From contig JBBBWG010025557.1 in assembly GCA_037176905.1 (NCBI GenBank), forward strand, positions 1-61,974: a DNA stretch of 61,974 nt, in the 5' to 3' direction. The position numbers and the translations under genes were made by a program. This document shows, piece after piece, positions 1-11,127 of the stretch (position 1 is its first letter; the number at the start of each line of letters is the position of its first letter). Source of the stretch: Azolla pinnata (Eukaryota > Streptophyta > Polypodiopsida > Salviniales > Salviniaceae). The notes under the pieces are model-generated. The model had not been told where the DNA came from, ran no database searches, and saw nothing but the letters and a program-made list of their open reading frames with translations.

Positions 1-141
1 TCAGATCTGATCTTCTCCTTGTTCAGACCTACCTCTTGACACCTCCACCATACTGCTGGGAGGTAGTGCTTCGTTCCGATTGACGACCTTTCTACAAACA
101 ACAGGGTGCCACTTCACCTACGTGCCCCTTTCACGTGCGCA

Positions 142-215
<74 letters not shown>

Positions 216-414
216 CACACACAAAGCACACGCACATAAACAAATTATAATGCGAATACATGTTCTGGCTAGAATACCTCAACAAAAAAGCTTCTTGCAA
301 TGCATCCATTCTCGGGGCGGAGAAATGCGTTAACGTTCTTCCAAAAGTTGGGAGAATGGCGAGGTGCTCAGGAAACATCGATATATGTATGTGGAGACTG
401 GTTTTTTTGTTTTT
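1..414. other. Intergenic: 3' flank of chlorophyllase copy 1, with CA microsatellite
   Basis: No gene is visible here. About 154-213 is a CA-dinucleotide microsatellite broken by 'TAG' interruptions. The rest is presumably the 3' untranslated region and downstream flank of the minus-strand gene that stops at 415. Confidence 0.6.
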
Positions 415-1261
415 TTACGCGGGGCAGACGTCGGAAGCGGTGCCAGAAGAGCAAGACGACGACGAAGCCGGGGGGCTGTGCTGCACGAGGCGGATGGACG
501 CGTCGGAGATGGCATCGTCGAGCGCAGCGAAGGAGCGGTCGTCGTCGGGCGCGAGCGCGGAGCGGAAGAAGGCGACGAGGAGCGCGGCGGAGGCGTCGCG
601 GAGCGGCGCGTGCTCCGCCGAGCCGCTGCCGCACATGAGCTCGGACGAGCGGCCGGAGCCGTCGAGGAAGTCGAGGTGCCCGAAGTCGGGGGCCTCGAGG
701 TGGTAGAGGGTCGGCGCCGCGGTCGCGTTGGCGTAGGCGGCGTGGCCGCAGCACGGTGGCGCGCACGGCGGCATCACGATCCCCGTCCGCTCGCCGCCGT
801 AGCCCGTGCCGAGCACGAGCGCCGGGAAGCCCAATTCGGCATTGTCCGATGTCACGATGGGCGGGTTCGATGGCCCGAGCGTCGTGCCGTCCACGGGATC
901 GAGCACGAACAAGCCCGCGTACTTTGCCGCCGCCCCCCCCGATGAATCTCCTCCGCCTAGCCCTAACGCCATCGCGTACGCGACTTTGCCCCCCCGGCTG
1001 TGCCCCGCGATCATCAGCTTCCCCGTGTCTGGCACTGCCTCGGGCGCCACCCCCGCCGCCGTCAGCAGCTGGCTTAAGTTGCCTGTTCTAGAGGCTCACT
1101 AAATCATTAAGCTAGTTATGATATGCGATCGAAGGGAAAATGAAAGCCCGGGAAGAAACGCGGGGCTCAGCCCGAGATACATATAGATCTAGACCATCAT
1201 CAACGTAGCTGATCCTATGGTGCGCGCACTACGGTGTGGAGGTCAGTGAATGGTTATGCTC

Positions 1262-1306
<45 letters not shown>

Positions 1307-2276
1307 CGACCCAAAGCAATGCCACCAATCTTGTCCATCCCAATCATCGATCGATTGATCATCGTCTTGTCGTGGAGACGATATAACTAATGATCCCAAG
1401 TCTTGACGTCGTCGTTATCGTCTTGTCGTCGTCGTCGTCGTTATCGTCTTGTCATCGTCGTCGTCGTCAGTCATCGTCGTAGCGGAAGTGTAACTAGTAG
1501 TAGAGGTAGTAATTGCCAATAGTCCCGATCTTACCTGGGATCCACTGCTCCACTTGGATGGTCTGCTGGATCTCCTCCGTCGCGTCGGTCGATTGCATGA
1601 CGTCGGCCTGCATCCATTTCATCGGGTCGTCAGAACTTCCTCCTCCCCACAAAAATGAGGTTGCCGAAAAGAACCCCCCTCAAGTCTCAGTCAGCCAGTC
1701 TCTCTCTCTCTCTCTGTCTTCTGACACACCCCGAATCGTAAACACGTGTTGATCTCGTCACGGTGTACATCGCACGAGAATTGCGATCGCGATTCGGCGG
1801 GGTTGTCGAGAAGCGACGACGACGACGACGAAGATGGATTTTACCTGGGGGGCGACGGCGATGTAGCCGTAGGAAGCGACGTGGCGGAGGATGCTGGAGT
1901 AGGCGCAGTTGGCGAGGAGGAAGCCGTGCTTGAAGAGCAGGACGGGGTAGCGACCTGCCGCCGAGGGCGCGACTACGAACAGCCGCGTGGGCGGCTTCTG
2001 GTAGCCGGCGTCGTCCGGCGGAGACGGCGCGATGGCCACCGTCCAAGGATTGCACTGCACCACGTACACGAGCTCGGGGTGCTGCGTCTGGAAGCTCGTC
2101 ACGGCCAGGGGCCCCATCTCCTCGTACTTGCTCCAGCCTCGAACCTGGCCTTCGTCGCCACACATCATCGCGGCCACTGACAGTATTGTTAGCATGGTCA
2201 GTGCTCTTCTGATGCTGGTGATGCTGGTCGCAGCAACGTGTGGCCGATCCATCGACATGGTCTTTCGTCGGTCCAT
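415..2276 (-). CDS. CLH: Chlorophyllase (chlorophyll dephytylase family), tandem copy 1
   Basis: Chlorophyllase is an alpha/beta hydrolase that removes phytol from chlorophyll. Exons on the minus strand are 2276-1845, 1607-1535 and 1082-415, joined in phases 0 and 1, giving 390 residues. The N-terminus has a hydrophobic stretch at about residues 25-38 that could be a signal or transit segment. The conserved block 'KYEEMGPLAV' follows, then 'PVLLFKHGF' and 'YGYIAVAPQ' at the end of exon 1. The nucleophile elbow is GHSRGGK, with the Ser197 codon at 997-999. The probable acid Asp lies in 'LDPVDG' and the His in 'DFGHLDFLD', as in known chlorophyllases. The protein is longer than the usual 310-350 residues because of its N-terminus and a Ser-rich C-terminal tail. 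It lies head-to-tail with a paralogue at 3434-4828. The short middle exon was placed by its phase-matched alignment with the paralogue's exon 2. Confidence 0.9.
1265..1304. repeat. (CA)n microsatellite in chlorophyllase copy 1 intron 2
   Basis: About 20 uninterrupted CA units lie inside the intron 1083-1534 of the first chlorophyllase gene. Farther along the same intron, about 1405-1490, is a degenerate GTC-trinucleotide tract with ATC/GTT variants. Neither is coding. Confidence 0.9.
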
Positions 2277-3433
2277 CTGTCTCTGGCAGTGTCTGTCTGT
2301 GTTGCTTGTAGGGCTTTTGCTTGGCCAGAGGAGAGTCTGTCTATCTTGTGTTTGACGAGTAGCCAGATAAGGTTCGTTCGAATCTAGTGGCCCCGAGCTT
2401 TTGGGCCAATCAATCTATGCGTGTCCGTAGCAGCCAACAGAGGCCGATATGGATAAGGCGTTTCGTTCGTCTCTCTCTCTCTCTATTTATCTATCTTTCC
2501 TTCTAGGGCACATGCGCGTCGTCGTGCCGTTTGCGCTGTGGATAACCCAGGCCAAGAAAAAAAAAAAACAACACCACAGAACCTTGATCCCAAAAGGAAC
2601 CCTGAAGGCTCGCCGCCTCTCAGAGCTGTCTCTCGATGCTCGCGTCGAACTGTGTCGCGTAAACTCTGCCGCTCCCCCGGGGCCCTCGCAGCTCGTATTA
2701 TTATTCCAGGACCTCGGAAGAAGACGGCGATCGGGACATCGGGCGACCATCGTTCGAGATCGAACGTAACCGTGGCACACTCGCAGAGCGAAGCTGGTCC
2801 GATCGACCGAAGCGCTTTGCCTAGACGGTCGATTCGAGAGTGTAGCCAGGGGAAAGTTCGGGAGAAATACGTCGTTCCGAAAAAGATGTAACATCACGGG
2901 GGTACGAGTCGATCCGAAACGGCCCGATGCGCTTCTCGGTTTATTCGTTCGATCGTCTTGCAGACAGACCTTCATTATTAAGACGAAAAAACCCTGCCCT
3001 AAACCCTAAACCCGAGTCAATCCGAAACGGCCAATGCGCTTCTCGGTTTATTCATTCGATCCTCTTGCATACCTTCATCGTTAAGACAAAAACCCTGCCC
3101 TAAACCCTAAACCCTAGACTCTAAACCCTTAATCCCAAACCCTAAATCCAAACCCTAAACCCTAAACCCGAGTCAATCCGAAACGGCCAATGCGCTTCTC
3201 GGTTTATTCATTCGATCCTCTTGCATACCTTCATCGTTAAGACAAAAACCCTGCCCTAAACCCTAATCCCAAACCCTAAATCCCAAACCCTAAATCCCAA
3301 ACCCTAAACCCTAGACCCTAAAACCCTGAATCCCAAACCCTTAATCCCAAACCCTAAATCCCAAACCTTAAACCCAAAATCCCAAACCCTAAAACCCTAA
3401 AACCCTAAAAGACCGACTGTTTGCTTCTCTCGT
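2277..3433. other. Intergenic between the two chlorophyllase genes
   Basis: The 5' flank of copy 1 (about 2277-2900) contains a short CT tract at about 2471-2485 and no credible ORF. The right half is a telomere-like repeat patch, described separately, that reaches to the stop codon of copy 2. The promoter of copy 1 must lie here, but no clear TATA box was identified. Confidence 0.6.
2906..3411. repeat. Interstitial telomere-like (CCCTAAA) repeats with a duplicated spacer unit
   Basis: Many copies of CCCTAAA and degenerate forms (CCCAAAT, CCCTTAAT) occur from about 2993 to 3411. They are interleaved with three copies of a unique spacer starting GAGTCAATCCGAAACGGCC at 2906 (diverged), 3014 and 3170; the last two are almost identical. 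The motif is the Arabidopsis-type plant telomere repeat read from the C-rich strand. The array is degenerate and lies between genes, so it is an interstitial relic or expanded telo-box region, not a chromosome end. Confidence 0.9.
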
Positions 3434-4828
3434 TTACGCAGCGCAGAAGACGGGATCCGCAGCAGCAGACGACGGCGGCCACGGCGGGCGCTCGAGCCGG
3501 ATGGAGGCGTCGGAGATGGCGTGCAGGAGCGGCGCGGGCGAGCTGCTGAGCAGGGAGCGGAAGAAGGCGAGGAGCAGCGCGGCGGAAGCGCTGCGCAGCG
3601 GCGCCTTGCCGGCGGCGGCGCCCTTGCAGACGAGGCCGGACCAGTAGACGGAGTCGTCGAGGAAGTCGAGGTGCCCGAAGCCGGGGGCGAGGAGGCTGTA
3701 GACGACGGGGGCGCGGGCGGCGCGGGCGAGCGCGGCGTGGCTGCAGCAGGGAGGCGCGCAGGGCGCGGAGGGATGGAGCAGAGAGCCGTCGGCGCCGAGG
3801 CCCGTGCCGAGGACGAAGACGGGGAAGGGAACGGCTACGGCGGCGCCTGCGGCTGCGCCGGCTATTGCGGGCTTCGACGGCGGCGCGTCGACGGGGTCGA
3901 ACGCGAAGAGCCCCACGAACCGCGGAACGCCGTCGTGGTCACGGTCCTGTTGTCCCCGAGAAGACGACGATAGTAGGCCCGATGCGATCGCCAACGCCAC
4001 TTTACCGCCGCGGCCGTGCCCGGAAATCATCAGCTTCTCCACGTCCGCCGCCGGCGCCGCCGATGCCTCGTCCTCGTCCTCGGCCTGCTCGGGCATCGCC
4101 GCCGCCAGCAGCTTGCTCAGGTTCCCTGCTCTTCCCCACAACCAATTTGCTTAGATCCTTTTGCGCCATAGCTTCATGGCTATCTATATTGGCAAGAAGA
4201 AGGAGGAGGAGGAGGAGGAGGAGGAGGAGGAGAAGGCCCCAGAATGCAGCAATCGAGAGAGAATTCGGTCGCCGTCGTAAGAAATCGTTTACCTGGGAGC
4301 CACTCCTCCACCTGGATCGTCTGCTCGATCTCGTCGCTGCAGTCGTCCTCGCTCACGCCCGACGGGGCCTTTTGGATCCAATCAACCGATCGAAATCAAT
4401 CAACAGTCCCTTACCCATCATCGACAAGGCCTGGGTTTTGGTGGTGGGTGGCTATATACCTGGGGCGCGACGACGACGTAGCCGTAGGACGCGATGTGCA
4501 GGAGGAGCTGCGAGTAGGCGCAGTTGGCGTAGGCGAAGCCGTGCTTGAAGAGCAGCACGGGGTAGCGCCCGCCCGCCGACGGCGCGGCCACGAACAGATG
4601 GGCGGGCGGCTCCTCTGCGGCCGCGGTCACAATGGCCACCCTCTCAGGGTTGCATGCCGCCCGGTAGATCACATCGGGCCTCGACGTCTGGAAGCTGTGC
4701 ACAGCCAATGGGCCCATCTCCTCGTATTTGCTCGATGCATATGCAACCATTGTATCAGCTATTATACAACCCATGATGGCCACCGATGTTACCGCTACTA
4801 CCACTAGCTCTTGCCTGTTCCCCAGCAT
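3434..4828 (-). CDS. Chlorophyllase-like protein, tandem copy 2, nucleophile Ser replaced by Gly
   Basis: Exons on the minus strand are 4828-4460, 4368-4293 and 4125-3434, giving 378 residues. The intron positions and phases (0, 1) match copy 1 exactly, so the two genes are a tandem duplication. The N-terminus has a hydrophobic segment at about residues 8-28 that looks like a signal peptide or membrane anchor, then the same 'KYEEMGPLAV' block. The elbow reads GHGRGGK: codon 186 (4013-4015) is GGC (Gly) where the family has Ser (AGC in copy 1), a single-base difference. The Asp block 'FDPVD' and the His block 'GFGHLDFLDD' are kept, and the frame is intact over 1.1 kb. By family knowledge a protein without this Ser should not hydrolyse chlorophyll; it could be a pseudoenzyme, a recent loss of function, or an assembly error. 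A TATATAA motif on the minus strand at about 4940-4947, about 110 bp upstream of the ATG, is a plausible promoter. Confidence 0.87.
4198..4233. repeat. (GGA)n microsatellite in chlorophyllase copy 2 intron 2
   Basis: About eleven GGA units lie inside the intron 4126-4292. In the sense direction this is a CCT/TCC pyrimidine tract about 75-110 nt upstream of the 3' splice site of exon 3. Confidence 0.85.
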
Positions 4829-6371
4829 CGCGCCGATGCACGTTTCCGATTCTTAAACTTATGCTCTGCTAGCTATAGTTATAGAGCAAGGACAACTGGC
4901 GGAGTATAATCCCAGCGGATCGACCCCGGCATGCTGGCATTATATATGTTTCTCTTTCCAGCTGATCATGGTAACCGGCGCCAACAATCAGAACCGATCA
5001 GAGCGCTCCAATGGTGCCAAGATTCTATCGAGTTCCAACCGACCAATGCACACACGGGCATCGAATCCAAAAAAGAGGGGGCTAAAAAGTGTGAGATGCG
5101 TCCGTGCGATATCGATCCTTCGGCAGTTTTTTTCGAACAGTCGAAGCGAAGCATCATGCCCTTCCCTTCGGCGTGTATTTGTGTAACCAACAAGTGTTTG
5201 GCTTTGCAACTTGTGTGTCTTCTCCCTTCCAATTTCTGAGAGACACTCTATATATCTTTTCTTTCAAAACTATAACCTATAGTCTTTTTAAGGCCATACA
5301 ATGTGTACAAAGAGTTCAATCTGACATTCATATGCACAAAGACATGCTTGATGTCTTCGCAATTGCGTCCTATGTTGTCTAGGCATCTGATATATATGCG
5401 CATAATGTTCGATTCATTCCTTTACACTTCCCCTTGACTCTCTCCCGGCTTGACTTCACAATTTAGCAAACCCTACTGATTGTTGAACACAAAAACTGGT
5501 ACCTTGTACACAAGAAGTGATGAATCAATCCAAGGTCAGACAATCAGTGATTGCGCCATTGCTTCAACTTCCGGAGCTTCATCGATCATGCCTCCACAGT
5601 GCCAGCAACTTTTCCATAGCTTTATGTCTTTACATGCTCATCAACCATCACTAATTTCTGCTCATGTAAACTGATTCATAATTATCAGTGTCAACATAGC
5701 TAGATTAGTCAAACATAAATGGTTAGTTTCTTAGTGAGACTTACCCAAATTAGACACTTGACCAACTAGGCATAGATGATCAGCGTTTCCTCAGTTTGGC
5801 ATCAGATATAAGTCAAATGGCAGCGCTTGTAAATTTCTATAACAAAGTCTGCTGCACTGCACAACCAAACCAAAGGCATCGTTGGATTGCTATCTTCGAC
5901 ACATCTGATGATGGCCTCGAATGCGCGAGAGCAACCGTTCGCAACATTCGGCATGGAACCTTTAATCAGGTATATAGCTTGAAAAGCCACGGACTATTGA
6001 AGCTTGACAAGCAGGGATTCTGCAGACAAGCATGTTTGTGTTGAGTTAGATCCGGATGGACAAGCCAGAAATAAGGAGAGAGACAGAAAGACTGTCTTAC
6101 AGGCTCTCAATGGTGTTGAAAAGGTATTAGTACAGTGCATAGGAGCCCTTGGATATGCCCACCCAAGGGCTTTAAGGTATATAGCTCTAGCAACCAACAA
6201 ATATATATGCTGCTTGGCTTGTACATACGCATTTGACTGCAAAGGTACTGACCATGCTACTCTTGGAGCAGTTTTATTCCTTGGATGTGCCTTGTATAAC
6301 AAAGACAAAGCTGTGATTTTGAGGGTTCTTCTCTGACGATCGCTCTTGCTCCAGGATGCTTGTCATATGGT
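4829..6371. other. Intergenic between chlorophyllase copy 2 and DA1
   Basis: The left end holds the promoter of chlorophyllase copy 2. The right end must hold the 3' UTR of the minus-strand DA1 gene. Short open frames between 4930 and 6340 overlap on both strands, match no family I recognise and lack plant-like codon bias. I see no gene. Confidence 0.5.
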
Positions 6372-9300
6372 TCAGACGGGAAATCCCCCCGTCATTTTGA
6401 TGTGATCCAGTGTGCGCTTCAGTCCATATTGCATCATGGAAGCATGTCCTGCCCGAAAGCCCTCACCATAGATCGGTGACGTGTCCACGGAGATTTGATG
6501 AAGGAAGAACTCCCCGAGCTTCTTGTCAATCGGATTTTTCGGTGCTTTGGACTTCTCCAATGATGCTGCGGATGATGATGATGAGGCTGCAGAGCTTGAT
6601 CCAGCCGTTACTTCAGATTCTAGCCACATGTGACCCACCACCTGGCATATTCCCTCCTCCACCTCTGGCCGAAGATTCCGAAACCCTGCCATGCCAATCG
6701 ATCCACAGGTGTCAAAATGATGTTGTTTCTGGCAATTCATTTCGCTTCTTCAAACATTTTTCTTTAGTTTATGTTCGAGGTTCATCGAGATGTTGGTAGA
6801 TTTGATTCCATGTTAGTTTCCAACGATCCGCAAGCGTGGAGCCTGGCAAGTTAAAAGCCACTAACAGATTGAAATAGATACACGAAAGCATTTCATATGT
6901 ATACATACCATTTAGCCGGAGCCAGCCATGCATTAGTTCGTGTGCCAATATCGATCCTGTAAGCAGCCTGAACCACACTGTCTGAATCAGTATCGTTTCT
7001 ATTCAAACATCATGTACATCGTCAATATCTCTAGTGTTTTTTTATGTTTGTTTAATAGACACTCTACCTTGGCAAGCCATACAACACAAGTATGGCAGTT
7101 ACTTCGCAGTGTCTGGTCAGTTTCGTTGGGCCGGTTTTAATGTCGACCAATCTATTGCCATTACCTGTCCGTGGCCTTTTGAATATCTGCAAAGGAACAT
7201 AGTTTCATTTTAACATATGAAAATGCATACAAATCCAGAGCTTATTCATACTGTCCCATTTGCTTCCCATCTCATTTTTTTGTTTAAACAGCATTCCCCT
7301 ACTTATAATGTGGATCTTCAGTCTGTCCATCTCCCCTATTTTTCTGTTTACCCGAGGAATGGATGAAAATTTGAGAAATCTGAACCAGCCTTAGGAAATT
7401 GGTAAAGGCTGCTGTGATATTCCATAATTGCAGCGCATCTAACTAATTTATTTTTCAAATTCCATAAAAGATTGAATAAGGTGATGTGGGAACGCACAGT
7501 ATTAACGGTTTGTTCCTCCGACAGACACAAGCCTCTTGTCTCAGGCATGTGATGGCCCTGCAAAATGCGATGTACCAAGATTAGCCATCCCGGAAATTCA
7601 CTTGTATGAAGAAAATATACACACACTTGTCCATATATGCAAGCAATCTGAGCATGATTTATATGACGTCGGAACTCACATCCTTTTCTCCCTCCATGGC
7701 TTCGTTTAGAGCTTGTCTTTCAACAAGGAGCATGGGGATTTCCTGTGCAATCTTCATGTTCATGCCTTCATAGAAATCACGGATGCTATGATAGAGGGGT
7801 TGACATTCGCCTGTGTCCATGATTGACGTGTTGAGGCATTCTAGGCACAATTTGCGGCCATCATCTAAGGAGACGTACTGAGAATCTTTACACTGGAAAA
7901 CTTCGAATGAATTAGTGCAAAAGCATGTCAAAATTTGAGAGAGGACTTTGTGGTTTCTGTGTTCAAGATCCATCAGTTCAAGTTTTAGGGTTTAGACAGG
8001 AATTCGCTTACTTCGACCCGTTCACAGCTACAACATCTTGGGGTGCTATCGGTCTCATGTGCAGGGCAGTACTTTTGTCCCCAAAATGGATGTGCACGGT
8101 ACTCTATCAATCCCGATCTGTTTGTTGGGATCTAGTGAAGGACATTATTAATGCTAAGAACAATTGGGTCCCAGAATTTTCTTACATTACATAATTGAGA
8201 GACAAGAATTGAGAAATGTATCAAATACACTCACAAATTCCTTACACACGTCGCACTTTGGATGATATAACTCTTTGTAGCAGGCTTTGTGATAGGGATG
8301 ATTACCTGCCATTGAAAACTGCACATTACAGTTGCCACCTCGGTTCAGATCATATGCATCATTTGGAATTCGGTACGTATTCTCATACATTTGACTTCCA
8401 TTTAGAGGCACTTATAAAGGCAAAACCTCTAGCTCGGTGATGGGACTGCCACAACCATGGCAACAGAAACAGTGGGGATGCCAAATTGCATCCATACAAC
8501 TCAAATATCGTCCGTACCCAATGTCCTTATTACAACCTGCACAATTCCTGATGTTTGTAGGGTTCTGCTTAGCATTTACTCTTTGAAGATTGGTGCACAC
8601 ATGAATGAATGTCTCATATAGATCTAATCATCCAACTGATTTCATTGTCATCCCATTCCCTAATGGGAGACATAAATTACCTCCTTTTGGCTGCCACTTG
8701 GCGAGGTGGTACAGGTTCAGGTCGAGGAGATGGAGCATGCAGTTTTATGCTCTCTTGCAAAGCTCTCGCCAGTGCTTCATCGTCATCTAATCACAAGATC
8801 CATAAGAAGGTATATCAATAGATTTTCTTCGGTAGGTCAGTTAAAAAAGAAGTATTTTGAGGTCATAGCATTCAGATGTACATCTAATAATCCTATGAAG
8901 TGTTCTAGACATGAAGGGTCACTAATTCGAGGTTCATGACCTTGTATGGGCTATGAAACTCTCTTCTTCTTACTTTGTACGGGCTATAATATAGAGTGGG
9001 CTATGGAAACTATGGGAAGGGGAAACGTCGGATGGCTTAGAGACCATAATAATGCAGGGAGAGAAACAAGAATCGAGCAATCTAGGTGAGGAAAAGACAA
9101 CATTCATAGATAGATAGCCACATATCGCCTCAGTTCATACCTGCGGAAGTTGGTATACACATCAAATGAACATAAGTCTTCATGAACTGCATCTAGGTTG
9201 TTAAATCAATTTCTTTTAAATAACCTTTCATCATCAAGGTTCATGGCTATTAAAGCCATGAATGCTATACGCAAATCATAAATGGAAATATGAAGGCACA

Positions 9301-10201
9301 CGATCCAACGAAACAGACTTGCCTTTAGCACGTCTCGCATCATCATCTAATAGAGAGAGAGCTATTGCATGGTCCAGATCCTCATCTTCCTGTGATGCAT
9401 TTTCCTGCATAGTGATTTAATTGCCAGTGTTGTTTTAGCAACAGATATCCATGAAAATAAATAGGACGCATAAAAAAACCGATTCCATGATAGCCATGGA
9501 TAAATCAGAACAATATCTTGATTGGGTCATCAGACAGGCCTAAAATCATATAGGCGCATACTCATATGTATGCACAATTGCTTGTATTACCATAAGTTTG
9601 CTCACCATCAGGTTGGTGGAACAGAGAAACTTGCATGGAATAATTATTTTCCGCCAATGAGCACAAAACTTGGCAAAATGCCGTACAAAAACATTATTGA
9701 TGGCTGGATATCAATGCCACTGTTGTACTCTGCACATCCTGTGTTTCTTACAGGAATCATTGGAATGATGCAGCATTCTAGTCCAACACAAAGACACTAT
9801 TGAAAATGCAACAAAATCAACCAAAACAATACGCCTGTGTGATCTAATAGCGAACTGCATCTGTATGCAATGTGAGCAGTTCGATTGCTAGCATTATCTT
9901 TATGTGTTGGGTAGAAATCATCATGATTCTGCTGTTTTTCCTCTGTGAGTGTGTATGTTTGCTCAAATCGACCCCACTTTTGTCTTGTTTCTTGTTATAA
10001 AGATCCTAAATCATTATTGTGATGAAGATCCTAAATCATCTCTACTGTATATTGGAATCCAAAAGGGACAAAAGCGTGAGAGCAAGATTACGAAAAACCG
10101 CAGCAATAGCCACTCACATGTTTACGGCGCGGATGTTCGAGAATCGAATCGCGAACCCTCCGAGGTGAAGATCCCCGGAAGAACTTACTCAACCAATTCA
10201 T
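6372..10201 (-). CDS. DA1: DA1-type ubiquitin-activated LIM peptidase
   Basis: Eleven minus-strand exons: 10201-10118, 9404-9323, 8786-8681, 8580-8427, 8318-8235, 8131-8012, 7892-7680, 7557-7498, 7186-7068, 6967-6909 and 6685-6372, giving 464 residues. The start [12 protein letters not shown] resembles the MGWxNKxFKGS start of known DA1 proteins. Two ubiquitin-interacting motifs follow: '[12 protein letters not shown]' in exon 2 and '[12 protein letters not shown]' in exon 3. Exons 4-6 encode the LIM and LIM-like zinc modules. Exons 7-11 encode the peptidase, with HELMH (His350, Glu351, His354) and the downstream 'EVEEGICQV' acidic block. The C-terminus (about '[13 protein letters not shown]') matches the family end. 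DA1 limits organ growth by cleaving regulators of cell proliferation after being ubiquitinated. It is shorter than Arabidopsis DA1 (532), mainly in the N-terminal linker. Intron 2 starts with GC (AG|GCAAGT at 9322-9321). The 5' UTR extent is unknown. Confidence 0.93.
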
Positions 10202-11094
10202 CAGTGCCGGAATCGTCGTGTAAGATCTGGGCGGCAAGAGATTGCAGGGAAGGGATAAGCAGCCATGGAGATGGAGGAGGGGAAGAGAGGGAGAAAGAAA
10301 CCCAATTCACGGCATTGCACCAGTAGGCAAAAAGATGAAAAAAGAGAGGAAGAAACAGAGGCGCCAAGGAGATGAAAAAAGAGAGGAAGAAACAGAGCAC
10401 CAAGCAGAGGGGGAAAATTTTGGAAAGGGGAAAAGAAAAAGGAAAAGAAGACAGGATAAGGAGAGGGTATATGTGCATCCGGAAGGGCCCAAATACCTGT
10501 AAAGTGCCAGAGATTGGCACTACTGCTAGATGTGGAGGGTAGGTAGCTGTCGAAAATTCGCCCAAGTGGAAATGCAGCAGCTAGATCTGGCTGCAACTGC
10601 TAGAAGCAGGGAAAGCAAGATGGAGAGCTCCCCCTCCCTCTCTTATAGAGAAGGAGCTAGAATCTTTCAGCTTGTCTCCTTCCTGGAGTAGAAGATCCCA
10701 CGGACGCCAGAAGATTCCTTGATCTGCACAAGAAGTTGATACCTCTTTCCACGCCATAGATGGTTAGATTCCTTTGCTATACATGGTCATGCCTGGTTCC
10801 CAAGCCATAGATAGATTCCTATCCCTTGCTCTATGATCATTCCTCCTTCCAGGCCATAGAAAGATTCCAATAGAAAGATTCCTTGCTCTGGGAGCACCCT
10901 TCCATGAAGATCATACACAGGCATAGATTCCCTTGATATGTAAACGAACGCATCTTTCTTTCCATGATTCTTGCTTGCCCACTACTTTTGGTGCCTTCGT
11001 CTTCAGCCCAGTTGCCCACGTTGAGATGCTCTTCTGCAGCCTAGTGCAGAGGTAGCAGAAGATCCCTCTCGAGATAAACAGAAAACAGATCTCG

Positions 11095-11127
<33 letters not shown>

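Noticed and set aside
364-945. Long Arg/Gly-rich frames on the plus strand over the chlorophyllase genes
   Set aside because: They are antisense shadows of GC-rich coding exons; the minus-strand exons carry all conserved chlorophyllase motifs.
10185-10596. Two overlapping minus-strand frames of 126-131 codons upstream of DA1
   Set aside because: They consist of low-complexity Ser/Phe/Leu from a pyrimidine-rich leader. One overlaps the true DA1 start in another frame.
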